Assembly: GCF_014879975.1 (NCBI RefSeq)
Contig: NZ_CP062500.1
Span: 1,736,001-1,800,000 of the forward strand
DNA from: Vibrio bathopelagicus
GTDB lineage: Bacteria > Pseudomonadota > Gammaproteobacteria > Enterobacterales > Vibrionaceae
Direction of reading: 5' to 3'
Length of the DNA stretch: 64,000 bases
Below, piece by piece: positions 7,509 to 16,751 of this stretch. Positions within the stretch are counted from its first letter, which is position 1; every line of letters begins with the position of its first letter. The notes beneath the pieces are model-generated. The model did not search any database. It saw only the letters and a list, made by a program, of their open reading frames with translations, and was not told the DNA's origin. The translations under genes were made by a program, and so were the position numbers.

Positions 7509-8617
7509 ATGGATGAAAAGTTACACTTGACAGGTTTTGGGATTTAATGAAAAGAATATTTTTACAGTAGAAGAGCTACAAATCGACACTGAGGCTACGC
7601 CTTTCGTTTTTGTTGATTACTTGTCTTTTCATTTCCGTACTCATCACTCCGTCATGCTCACAAGTCTGATTTGTCTAATCCTTGTTGGGCACCATTACCA
7701 AAACCAACGTATCAGCGTGTTCGTTGTCCTAAGCGAAAAGCAAAACTAGAGGATCTTTATCGTTCTAAATGGCGCGTTGCCATGCTTGACCGTTTGGAAG
7801 TTTTTTGTCTTCACGTTTTAGGTTTGAGAATGTCTCCGTGGCGTGAAAAGGGGCTTAATGGTTATGAGGATTCCTGTCATTTGACTCCTAAACATTCTCG
7901 TCAGCACGTTGGTTTTGTGGCTCTCGGTGGTAACCGTGATACCTGTTATATACAGCTTGAAGGGCTAGGGTGTCGTTCTCTTGTTGAGCATACATCTTTG
8001 TTTCGTTTGCATTGGTGGTTACAGCTTCTCGATTGCTCGAAGCTTTCTCGTATTGATTTGGCTGTCGATGATTTTCACGGTCTTTTGGTCGTGATTATGC
8101 AAAGAAAGCCTATTCAGATGATGCGTTTAGAACTAGTTCAAGAGGTAGAACGCCAGTTGCTGGCGAACGTGTTTTTAAAGAGGCTAATGGTCGTGTTGTT
8201 AATGAATCGTTTGAAGTGGGTAGTCGTCAATCTAGGGTTTACTGGCGTATTTATAACAAGGCTGCTCAATTAGGGCTTGATATGTATTGGTTTCGCAATG
8301 AGGTGGAATTGAAGGACTTTCCTATTGATGTTCTGCTCGATATTAGCGGTTATTTTGCCGGAATTTGCGATTTCTCGGCTTCAATCGTGGCTTCTTGCCC
8401 TGTAAAGGTGATCACAAAAGTCTTCAATCGCTCTCGATATTCACGGAGAGCAAAGTGGGCGCGTCGTCAGGTTGGTCGAACGCTTGCGGATTTAGCTAAA
8501 TATTTTGATGGGGATATTGAAAAGGTTTTCGGTCTCCTCGTGTCCAGTGAACATCAGGATTCGGAGTTTAGTCTTCCTGATATTCATCAAAAATTACTTA
8601 AAGAAATAACGGGGTAG
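7509..8617 (+). pseudogene. Rep_trans-family replication initiator, best middle frame (copy C)
   Basis: This copy reads continuously from SNPCWAPLPKP through EVFCLHVLGLRMSPW to RIDLAVDDFHG because the T run near 7803 has six bases. It then shifts at CTTTT like every other copy. The C-terminal frame is open from 8216 to 8617 and ends with the full tail SLPDIHQKLLKEITG, giving the best view of both halves of the protein. Confidence 0.75.
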
Positions 8618-8623
8618 CATATT

Positions 8624-9143
8624 ATGAATTCTTCTTTTACCGTGATTATAGAGAAACTCAACATAAGGCTTTATTGGTTCGTGGTTGTAAAATTTGGACG
8701 GATGAGGAGCGTCATGAGATTAAAGAACTCTATGCTTCAGGGCGTTCTTATCGTGATATAGCTGAGCATTTTGGTGTTAGCTATCCCTCTGTTTCAAAGC
8801 AAATTTTGATGCTAGGTCTTTCTTCTAGGCGTAAGCCGTATTCACCTCGAGATAAGGATTACATCAGGAAGCATCATGCGACTAAGTCCTATAAACAGAT
8901 TGCAAAGGATTTAGGTCGTAGCTATGGGGGTGTTAGGCGTTTTGCTGCTAAGATGGGGCTTGAACACAATTGTGGGAGTCACATCGTCTTTGTAAGTTTT
9001 CAGATAATGATATTGAGCTCATGCGACAGCTTCACGATGATGGTTGTAGCGTTATTGATATCGCTTTGAAGATGGAAGCTCATTATGATTATGTTTCATC
9101 AGTTGTTAACTACAAGTCTCGCGCTTACATTTCTGTTCAATAA
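8624..9143 (+). pseudogene. Triple-HTH protein, two frameshifts (copy C)
   Basis: Four T instead of five near 8634, and GGG instead of GGGG near 8975, break the frame at both ends of the protein. Otherwise identical to copies B and D. Confidence 0.65.
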
Positions 9144-9205
9144 TCAAATTCTATTTTTGAATGCTCAAAATTCAATATTGATTCGGTCTAACCCCGTAGG
9201 GATAA

Positions 9206-9240
9206 GGGCACTCTTCATACTTTTGGGGAGTGCCTTTTTA
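9206..9240 (+). terminator. Intrinsic terminator (copy C)
   Basis: Same stem-loop as in copy A. Confidence 0.75.
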
Positions 9241-9451
9241 TTGCCCGAAAATCAGGGAGCTTGCGACCGTAGCATAGCTAAAGACGCAAACGAAAACCTT
9301 CATCTTGCTAAGCGCTCTTAAAGCTTGGTTAGGCTTTGTTGGGTGTTTTTGGGTGGTTATAGTTTTACTGGCTCTCTGATAGCTCTCTGTGCGTATTATG
9401 GTTTCTATGCACTAAATAGCTGTGGTCACTGGTGACTCTTAAATCTGTCTA

Positions 9452-9479
9452 AGTGCGTATTATGATTTTTATGTTTGCT
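9452..9479 (+). other. Internal dif-like site (copy C)
   Basis: Identical to the site at 3223. Confidence 0.7.
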
Positions 9480-9564
9480 ATCAAAACACGCACCGGTTCC
9501 TGGACTCGAGTTGTTATTTTGCTACCATAATCAAACCAGGTAATTTGTGCAGAAAGGAAAAATG

Positions 9565-9810
9565 ATGGCAATTACAATTCGAGACACAACAGAGCATGAG
9601 AAAATGCTTTCAGACCTAAAAGACCAAACCAACACGTCTACAATGAGTAAGGCACTAATCAAGGGCGGTTATGAGGCTTTGAAGTATCGAGAGCTTTACT
9701 TATCAGAGGTTCGCAAGAATGAGCAGCTTAGAGATAAGCTGTATCGTAATGGTAAGGCCGTTTCTGGTTATCTGGACGCCTTAGACGGTCTTAAACAAAT
9801 TAGCTCTTAG
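9565..9810 (+). CDS. Small ribbon-helix-helix-like protein (copy C)
   Basis: Identical to the copy at 3336; the stop overlaps the XerC arm at 9809. Confidence 0.72.
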   Translation: MAITIRDTTEHEKMLSDLKDQTNTSTMSKALIKGGYEALKYRELYLSEVRKNEQLRDKLYRNGKAVSGYLDALDGLKQISS

Positions 9811-9966
9811 TGCGTATTATGGGTATGAATTATGTTGAGGGTTTGCCAGCGGCCTAGAACGCTAGGGAATGTGGCTAATGAGGTCGCTATAGCCGTTTAC
9901 GTGGTGCGTCCGAATTAGATCATTCCCTAAGGGCTAGCCCGTAACATAATTCGCACAATACGCACT
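9809..9966. other. Xer attachment region, hairpin (copy D)
   Basis: Inverted arms at 9809-9836 and 9943-9966; junction between copies C and D. Arms are identical to the other copies. Confidence 0.75.
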
Positions 9967-9997
9967 TACATCGATACAGTTAATTCTTAACTTACTG

Positions 9998-10026
9998 AAA
10001 AGCCTAGTATTTCCACTAGGCTTTTT
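9998..10026 (+). terminator. Intrinsic terminator (copy D)
   Basis: Identical stem-loop to that in copy A. Confidence 0.75.
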
Positions 10027-10268
10027 ACTTTTCCTTTTAGTTTGCCGACCTGACAACAAGTGAGAACGACGAAGACTGAGGAGGCCGAACGCGGCGGAGG
10101 GAGCGAAACCCCGTCTAGTATTACGGGGGTTAATTCCACGGAACTGTCAGCCTTCACCGTGTATTCGCAAGTGTAACGCGCCAGTGTTTGAGCGTTAGCG
10201 AGTTATCTATAGTGTTTTTGATAACTCGATGTTTTGTCTTCTGTATATCAGACCGTCAATTATTAGCA

Positions 10269-10538
10269 TTATTGATTTTTTTCCTCATCCTCCAGTTTAT
10301 CTATTAACTCCATTCTTGAGTTTAACTGCTCGTTTAAGGATGGTTTTTCTCCTCCTACTAGCTCTGAGACTGAGACCCCATATAGCCTTGCTATTTTTTC
10401 CACCACTTCTAATTGCGGGGATTGGGTGCCTTTTTCATACTTTATGTATGTTGATTTTGTAATGCCGATAGCTTTTGCAACATCTTCTTGTCGCATTTTT
10501 CTACCCTCTCTAAGCCACTTTATTTTATCTTCAAACAT
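10269..10538 (-). CDS. XRE-family repressor-like regulator (copy D)
   Basis: Intact 89-residue form, identical in sequence to copy C. Confidence 0.82.
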   Translation of the reverse strand: MFEDKIKWLREGRKMRQEDVAKAIGITKSTYIKYEKGTQSPQLEVVEKIARLYGVSVSELVGGEKPSLNEQLNSRMELIDKLEDEEKNQ

Positions 10539-10623
10539 AAAAGCCCCTTAATTGGTTAATTTATTTAATTATAAGGAGTGTTTTTTATCCAGTGACTTGA
10601 AAATGTAAATTTTTATATCTAGT

Positions 10624-11733
10624 ATGGATGAAAAGTTACACTTGACAGGTTTTTGGGATTTAATGAAAAGAATATTTTTACAGTAGAAGAGCTACAAATC
10701 GACACTGAGGCTACGCCTTCGTTTTGTTGATTACTTGTCTTTTTCATTTCCGTACTCATCACTCCGTCATGCTCACAAGTCTGATTTGTCTAATCCTTGT
10801 TGGGCACCATTACCAAAACCAACGTATCAGCGTGTTCGTTGTCCTAAGCGAAAAGCAAAACTAGAGGATCTTTATCGTTCTAAATGGCGCGTTGCCATGC
10901 TTGACCGTTTGGAAGTTTTTGTCTTCACGTTTTAGGTTTGAGAATGTCTCCGTGGCGTGAAAAGGGGCTTAATGGTTATGAGGATTCCTGTCATTTGACT
11001 CCTAAACATTCTCGTCAGCACGTTGGTTTTGTGGCTCTCGGTGGTAACCGTGATACCTGTTATATACAGCTTGAAGGGCTAGGGTGTCGTTCTCTTGTTG
11101 AGCATACATCTTTGTTTCGTTTGCATTGGTGGTTACAGCTTCTCGATTGCTCGAAGCTTTCTCGTATTGATTTGGCTGTCGATGATTTTCACGGTCTTTT
11201 GGTCGTGATTATGCAAAGAAAGCCTATTCAGATGATGCGTTTAGAACTAGTTCAAGAGGTAGAACGCCAGTTGCTGGCGAACGTGTTTTTAAAGAGGCTA
11301 ATGGTCGTGTTGTTAATGAATCGTTTGAAGTGGGTAGTCGTCAATCTAGGGTTTACTGGCGTATTTATAACAAGGCTGCTCAATTAGGGCTTGATATGTA
11401 TTGGTTTCGCAATGAGGTGGAATTGAAGGACTTTCCTATTGATGTTCTGCTCGATATTAGCGGTTATTTTGCCGGAATTTGCGATTTCTCGGCTTCAATC
11501 GTGGCTTCTTGCCCTGTAAAGGTGATCACAAAAAGTCTTCAATCGCTCTCGATATTCACGGGAGAGCAAAGTGGGCGCGTCGTCAGGTTGGTCGAACGCT
11601 TGCGGATTTAGCTAAATATTTTGATGGGGATATTGAAAAGGTTTTCGGTCTCCTCGTGTCCAGTGAACATCAGGATTCGGAGTTTAGTCTTCCTGATATT
11701 CATCAAAAATTACTTAAAGAAATAACGGGGTAG
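10624..11733 (+). pseudogene. Rep_trans-family replication initiator, frameshifted (copy D)
   Basis: The A run near 11531 has five bases here against four in the other copies; six would restore ITKKSSIALDIHGRAKW in frame. The GCCTTCG run near 10718 is one T shorter than in the other copies. Confidence 0.72.
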
Positions 11734-11739
11734 CATATT

Positions 11740-12261
11740 ATGAATTCTTCTTTTTACCGTGATTATAGAGAAACTCAACATAAGGCTTTATTGGTTCGTG
11801 GTTGTAAAATTTGGACGGATGAGGAGCGTCATGAGATTAAAGAACTCTATGCTTCAGGGCGTTCTTATCGTGATATAGCTGAGCATTTTGGTGTTAGCTA
11901 TCCCTCTGTTTCAAAGCAAATTTTGATGCTAGGTCTTTCTTCTAGGCGTAAGCCGTATTCACCTCGAGATAAGGATTACATCAGGAAGCATCATGCGACT
12001 AAGTCCTATAAACAGATTGCAAAGGATTTAGGTCGTAGCTATGGGGGTGTTAGGCGTTTTGCTGCTAAGATGGGGCTTGAACACAATTGTGGGGAGTCAC
12101 ATCGTCTTTGTAAGTTTTCAGATAATGATATTGAGCTCATGCGACAGCTTCACGATGATGGTTGTAGCGTTATTGATATCGCTTTGAAGATGGAAGCTCA
12201 TTATGATTATGTTTCATCAGTTGTTAACTACAAGTCTCGCGCTTACATTTCTGTTCAATAA
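11740..12261 (+). CDS. Protein with three helix-turn-helix repeats (copy D)
   Basis: Intact 173-residue copy, identical to copy B. Together the two intact copies support this as the true form. Confidence 0.8.
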   Translation: MNSSFYRDYRETQHKALLVRGCKIWTDEERHEIKELYASGRSYRDIAEHFGVSYPSVSKQILMLGLSSRRKPYSPRDKDYIRKHHATKSYKQIAKDLGRSYGGVRRFAAKMGLEHNCGESHRLCKFSDNDIELMRQLHDDGCSVIDIALKMEAHYDYVSSVVNYKSRAYISVQ

Positions 12262-12323
12262 TCAAATTCTATTTTTGAATGCTCAAAATTCAATATTGAT
12301 TCGGTCTAACCCCGTAGGGATAA

Positions 12324-12357
12324 GGGCACTCTTCATACTTTTGGGGAGTGCCTTTTA
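12324..12357 (+). terminator. Intrinsic terminator (copy D)
   Basis: Same stem-loop, with one T fewer in the tail. Confidence 0.73.
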
Positions 12358-12568
12358 TTGCCCGAAAATCAGGGAGCTTGCGACCGTAGCATAGCTAAAG
12401 ACGCAAACGAAAACCTTCATCTTGCTAAGCGCTCTTAAAGCTTGGTTAGGCTTTGTTGGGTGTTTTTGGGTGGTTATAGTTTTACTGGCTCTCTGATAGC
12501 TCTCTGTGCGTATTATGGTTTCTATGCACTAAATAGCTGTGGTCACTGGTGACTCTTAAATCTGTCTA

Positions 12569-12596
12569 AGTGCGTATTATGATTTTTATGTTTGCT
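12569..12596 (+). other. Internal dif-like site (copy D)
   Basis: Identical to the site at 3223; the module it opens ends at the chromosomal dif itself. Confidence 0.7.
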
Positions 12597-12681
12597 ATCA
12601 AAACACGCACCGGTTCCTGGACTCGAGTTGTTATTTTGCTACCATAATCAAACCAGGTAATTTGTGCAGAAAGGAAAAATG

Positions 12682-12927
12682 ATGGCAATTACAATTCGAG
12701 ACACAACAGAGCATGAGAAAATGCTTTCAGACCTAAAAGACCAAACCAACACGTCTACAATGAGTAAGGCACTAATCAAGGGCGGTTATGAGGCTTTGAA
12801 GTATCGAGAGCTTTACTTATCAGAGGTTCGCAAGAATGAGCAGCTTAGAGATAAGCTGTATCGTAATGGTAAGGCCGTTTCTGGTTATCTGGACGCCTTA
12901 GACGGTCTTAAACAAATTAGCTCTTAG
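12682..12927 (+). CDS. Small ribbon-helix-helix-like protein (copy D, at dif)
   Basis: Identical to the copy at 3336. Its stop overlaps the XerC arm of the chromosomal dif at 12926. Confidence 0.72.
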   Translation: MAITIRDTTEHEKMLSDLKDQTNTSTMSKALIKGGYEALKYRELYLSEVRKNEQLRDKLYRNGKAVSGYLDALDGLKQISS

Positions 12928-12953
12928 TGCGTATTATGTATATTATGTTAAAT
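12926..12953 (+). other. dif: Chromosome dimer resolution site dif (chromosome 1 type)
   Basis: XerC arm AGTGCGTATTA (12926-12936), centre TGTATA (12937-12942), XerD arm TTATGTTAAAT (12943-12953). The XerD arm and centre are identical to E. coli dif and the XerC arm differs by a few bases, as expected for a Vibrio dif1. A full site remains at the right edge of the array, so dimer resolution should still work here. It also places this window in the replication terminus region. Confidence 0.93.
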
Positions 12954-13101
12954 TGATTTTGATGTTTATAAGGCAGGTCTCATTGTGTGATGCCCTGTCT
13001 CTCTTTTTAGTGCTAGTTCAGTGTTCTATTTAACAGTAAGGCTATTTACCATAAAATACCTAATAAACATATATCCTAATCTTCGATTCAGAATATATTT
13101 A

Positions 13102-14829
13102 TTAGACTTCAAGCATTAGTCTGTCAATTGCTTCAGTAATTTCTTTGGTTCTTACTGGCTTGGTGACGAAATCATTCATGCCGACATCTAAACAAGAAAA
13201 TCGGTCTTCTACTGATGTGTGTGCTGTTAGCGCGACAATTGGTGTTTGTATGTTTGCTTCTCTCATGTATTTGGTTGTGGTCAATCCATCCATTACCGGC
13301 ATCGACACATCCATTAAGATAATGTCTATTGAATCGCTGTCTCTTTCAATAAAGCCTATGGCTTCTTCTCCGTTGCTTGCGATGAAAACCTCGTGGCCTT
13401 GTCGCGTTAAGATTAACTTTATAACCATTTGATTGGTTGGATTGTCTTCTACAACCAATACTGAGTATCGACTTCTTGGTTGTTCTTGAATCTGCAGATC
13501 GTTCTGTCTGCTTGTTTTGTCACAGACGACTCTCGTCGAAACTGGCAATTGCACTTCGAACTTGGAGCCTTGTCCTAGCTCGCTGTTTACAAAGATTCGA
13601 CCTCGCATCAACTCAACAAGACGTTTGGTGATCGCCAATCCTAAGCCTGTACCACCAAACCTTCTAGTAATCGTGCTATCGGCTTGAACAAACGGACTGA
13701 ATAATGACGAAAGCTGCTGCGCGCTGATTCCAATCCCTGAATCTTCTACCGTGATATAGAACGAGCTTTGTTGATACTTGATCGACACATGTACTTGTCC
13801 GCGCTCGGTAAACTTGATTGCATTGCCAATCAAATTAAAGAGGATCTGCGCCAAACGACTCTGGTCGATATAATGAAGCTCGTCTTCAGGGATATCGGTT
13901 GTTACCGTCAAGGCTAAACCTTTGCTGTCTGCGGCCTTTCTTTGTTCGGATAAAACAAAAGTGACAGTGTCTCTTACGTTGTTCCACTGAGGTGCTAACG
14001 AGAAACACCCAGATTCGATCTTAGAGAAATCTAACACGTCACTGATAATAGCCAGCAAAAGCTCAGACGATGTACTCATATTAAGCAGTATAGATTGCTG
14101 GTCTTGAGTTAGCGCGGTGGATTTTAGTGTGTCGATTAGTCCAATAATGGCGTTCAACGGTGTCCTGAGCTCGTGACTCATCATCGCGAGGAATTCAGAT
14201 TTCGCTTTGTTGGCTTCTTCTGCTTCCTTTCTTGCGTTAACAAGCTCTGCGGTTCGTTCTCTTACTGTAGCTTCAAGTTTTTCTTTGTTCTCTATATCGA
14301 AGACTGCTCGTTCAATTAGAGGACGGAAACGGTTTAAGGTTGCTTTGGTTTCAATGCTGAAGTGCTTGGTGTTGGAGTGGATAAAGATAATGACGGATTG
14401 AGTTAGACCACTATCAATACCAGTGATCAGAACGGAGTTAATTTGGTCGAGAACAATGGGATGCAAAGAGTTGAATTCACCCAGAGATTTGGGTTCAAAA
14501 AGGATGGCGCATTCTCCATTGATGACACGCGAAAGCTTGCCGCAATCGTTCCATTTCATCTGTTCAAAGACTTTGTTATTGGTTAACAAGGTTTTGAAAG
14601 CACCGTCGTTCCCTACCCTTGATACCACAATAAAGTCATCGAATTTAATGTATTTCTTGAGGACAAACTCCAAGCTAGAGAATATCTCGGAAATGTTACC
14701 CGCTTTACTGATCGCAGAGATAGTCGATAAGATCACCCTATTCTCTTCAGCGAGTTTTCGTTCACGGAGTTTTAGTTTTTGCAGTTCAATACGAGCTTCT
14801 TGCAGCGCTTCTTGACCTTCGGTACTCAT
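13102..14829 (-). CDS. vpsS: Hybrid sensor histidine kinase, VpsS-like
   Basis: A 575-residue cytoplasmic hybrid kinase with no membrane segment. In order: N-terminal coiled coil (about 1-32), a GAF-like region (about 35-175), a second coiled coil, a HisKA domain with phospho-acceptor His219 (SHELRTP), a HATPase domain (N box LFNLIGNAIKF, G boxes DSGIGIS and GGTGLGLAI), and a receiver domain with Asp507 and Lys557. There is no HPt, so phosphate should pass to a separate carrier. In V. cholerae the orthologue VpsS feeds LuxU in the quorum-sensing phosphorelay and promotes biofilm. Its start overlaps the FIST gene stop by one base (TAATG), so the two are translationally coupled. Confidence 0.88.
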   Translation of the reverse strand: MSTEGQEALQEARIELQKLKLRERKLAEENRVILSTISAISKAGNISEIFSSLEFVLKKYIKFDDFIVVSRVGNDGAFKTLLTNNKVFEQMKWNDCGKLSRVINGECAILFEPKSLGEFNSLHPIVLDQINSVLITGIDSGLTQSVIIFIHSNTKHFSIETKATLNRFRPLIERAVFDIENKEKLEATVRERTAELVNARKEAEEANKAKSEFLAMMSHELRTPLNAIIGLIDTLKSTALTQDQQSILLNMSTSSELLLAIISDVLDFSKIESGCFSLAPQWNNVRDTVTFVLSEQRKAADSKGLALTVTTDIPEDELHYIDQSRLAQILFNLIGNAIKFTERGQVHVSIKYQQSSFYITVEDSGIGISAQQLSSLFSPFVQADSTITRRFGGTGLGLAITKRLVELMRGRIFVNSELGQGSKFEVQLPVSTRVVCDKTSRQNDLQIQEQPRSRYSVLVVEDNPTNQMVIKLILTRQGHEVFIASNGEEAIGFIERDSDSIDIILMDVSMPVMDGLTTTKYMREANIQTPIVALTAHTSVEDRFSCLDVGMNDFVTKPVRTKEITEAIDRLMLEV

Positions 14830-16013
14830 TACTTTTTTAACCTATAAAACGTTGCTGAGGATACCATCAAGTTTCCGTGCGCGTTTTCCCCACCAGAGAG
14901 CCTTCCTTGCTCGCCAAAAGTAAACGGACAGATATATGGCAGGCCGTTAAGTGCCTGATTTATCTGGTCGCAGACCTCATCCATATCTTGTTTCAGGTGT
15001 AGCATTGGTCCTGCGCAAAATATGTTGATCGCCCCTAATTTTTCTTCAAGATCCATGTCGTTATAATAAGAAGAATGAATGATGTTGGCGGCACGGCTGA
15101 TAAGTTGTTGCTTAGAGCCCTGCATCAAATAGATGGTGTCGCCTTCATTTATATCAGTGAACAACTCGATACCGTTACACTCAGTTTCTCTGATCGAATG
15201 CGATAACTTGAAATATGGGTAGTCGTAAGAGGAACCGACCTTTCGGCCTAATGGATAAACGGTCGATTTTTCAAAAATATACCCATCATCACTGCCACCT
15301 AAATGAAAATTGGTCCATTCATTATAAACGGTGGTTGCAGGCCTATTGTCGATCTCTAATAGTATTCGATTTCTTACCTTGGTGACGGTACCTGAAAATT
15401 GAGTCGGCGTATGCCCTGAGCTTAGTGATGAATATATAGATTGCGATGCAAATACTACAGTCAACGATACGCCGTTAATAGAGAGAGACTCTTCGTTGAA
15501 TATGCTCCAATTTCCGGACACTTGATTGTCAGCGGCGCTACCACCAACAATGGGTACCTCTGTACCAAATTTTGTATCGATAGCCGCCATCACCTTCTCT
15601 TCATTACCAGGAGTGGAATGAAGTAAGATTAAGTCAGGTATTTCACCCTCTCTATTTGCATTTATCAGTGCTTTGTCGATAGCTCGAAAGGTACTTGTTT
15701 CTATTGAATCCGAAAAGTGTTCGATGCCGGTTCCATAGGCATTGATCCCTGAGTCATAGATGATAAGAACGCCAATGACTGGCCCTGAATGAAATCCAGT
15801 TTCTGTCATGATGCCATGGCAAGTAGTGCATCCGTGGATAGGAGTATTTGGAAGAGCGTCTACCAAATATCGCTGTACAGCGAGTGTTGAATACTCTTCT
15901 GTACAGTAGCAAATGAGACAAGCTATCTGCTCTGGGGTCTCAACTCCAGAGAGTAACTCATCTACCGCAATTTTATCATCTAAGGAATAAGAGACTTTTG
16001 AGCGAAATTTCAT
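14829..16013 (-). CDS. vpsV: FIST-domain sensor, NosP/VpsV-like
   Basis: A 394-residue soluble protein with FIST N and FIST C domains; the C-terminal part ends in a CPFTFGEQGRLSGGENAHGN block typical of the family. FIST proteins encoded beside hybrid kinases include NosP, a haem-based nitric-oxide sensor that controls the autophosphorylation of its partner kinase; the V. cholerae pair VpsV/VpsS is the closest known case. The haem ligand cannot be assigned from sequence alone. It is the first gene of a two-gene operon with vpsS. Confidence 0.85.
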   Translation of the reverse strand: MKFRSKVSYSLDDKIAVDELLSGVETPEQIACLICYCTEEYSTLAVQRYLVDALPNTPIHGCTTCHGIMTETGFHSGPVIGVLIIYDSGINAYGTGIEHFSDSIETSTFRAIDKALINANREGEIPDLILLHSTPGNEEKVMAAIDTKFGTEVPIVGGSAADNQVSGNWSIFNEESLSINGVSLTVVFASQSIYSSLSSGHTPTQFSGTVTKVRNRILLEIDNRPATTVYNEWTNFHLGGSDDGYIFEKSTVYPLGRKVGSSYDYPYFKLSHSIRETECNGIELFTDINEGDTIYLMQGSKQQLISRAANIIHSSYYNDMDLEEKLGAINIFCAGPMLHLKQDMDEVCDQINQALNGLPYICPFTFGEQGRLSGGENAHGNLMVSSATFYRLKK

Positions 16014-16128
16014 AGATTTCTGAATACTTTATTAATAGCTTATTTATAACACCTTTATGCATTAAGTTTTACTGATTTAGTACATCTTTCTATCAATAAA
16101 CTACGGTGTAAGTGATTTCTATGCTTTG

Positions 16129-16494
16129 TTATTCTTTTGAAATGTTGACTAAATATGTGCCACTTTGTTGTGGGAATGTGATGGTTATTGATGAAGCTTT
16201 ATCCGTCGTTTTCAATACCAAATTTGACGCTTCATTTTCCTCTAGAATTCCCTCTCCATCATGGCTAATGATAAATTCACCAGTTTTAGATGTTTCGATT
16301 AAATAGCCTAGGTTATCGTCCGAAATTAAAACATTATGTTTATCAATAGTAATTTGACAAGGTTTTGAAACTATACAGTTTATCGTCTCGTCTTGGTCGT
16401 ATGTCACTGTTCTCCAAGTAAATGCCGCTATTAAAACAACCAACATGCCGATAATTTGAGCAAGCCTGCCTTTTGTTAGCTTTTGTGCCGCCAT
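16129..16494 (-). CDS. Conserved single-pass membrane protein, function unknown
   Basis: A 121-residue protein with one N-terminal membrane helix (about residues 10-27, LAQIIGMLVVLIAAFTW) and a beta-rich extracytoplasmic domain containing two cysteines (CIVSKPC) that could form a disulfide. AAGGAG lies about 11 bases before the ATG. It is transcribed away from ccoN. I do not recognise the family; the position suggests a respiratory or envelope role, but nothing in the sequence shows it. Confidence 0.6.
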   Translation of the reverse strand: MAAQKLTKGRLAQIIGMLVVLIAAFTWRTVTYDQDETINCIVSKPCQITIDKHNVLISDDNLGYLIETSKTGEFIISHDGEGILEENEASNLVLKTTDKASSITITFPQQSGTYLVNISKE

Positions 16495-16751
16495 TATAAT
16501 CTTTACTCCTTGTTACAAAGTTCAAAGTTTTTAAATAAAAATCCAATTCCAGACCAAGCGTAAGGTTACTACTCTGTCATTGATTTGTTAATTCAAGTAT
16601 AGTGTCGCGTTGAAAATACCACTTTTTTTAAAATCAGCAAGTGGAAATAAAGCCCTGAATAGGCTGAATTTCCTTTTCTAATTTGGGTGGTATTACGACG
16701 TGAGTCGTGTTGGAAGTAAAGTGTAGTAAATAAGAAATTGGAAGCATGCAA

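Larger units (their letters stand above)
6694..9808 (+). mobile_element. IMEX/satellite-phage unit, copy C
   Basis: Third unit, 3,115 bp, with G at the diagnostic position (7301, Pro in the XRE protein). It is the only copy with six T at about 7801-7806, which lets rep read through that point. The triple-HTH gene has two homopolymer deletions. Confidence 0.85.
9809..12925 (+). mobile_element. IMEX/satellite-phage unit, copy D, next to dif
   Basis: Last unit, 3,117 bp, with G at the diagnostic position (10417). It abuts the chromosomal dif site directly: the final TAG of its ribbon-helix-helix gene supplies the first two bases of the dif XerC arm. XRE and triple-HTH genes are intact. Confidence 0.87.

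Noticed and set aside
466..12925. CRISPR array, because of the strong periodicity
   Set aside because: The period is 3.11 kb and each unit carries genes; there are no short repeats with unique spacers.
12954..13101. Terminator hairpin between dif and the vpsS gene end
   Set aside because: The apparent repeat (GGCAG and CCCTGTC) pairs poorly, so no terminator could be supported.
16580..16600. FNR-like palindrome TTGAT...TTCAA upstream of ccoN
   Set aside because: The half sites are seven bases apart instead of four and one is imperfect, so it does not fit the FNR consensus.
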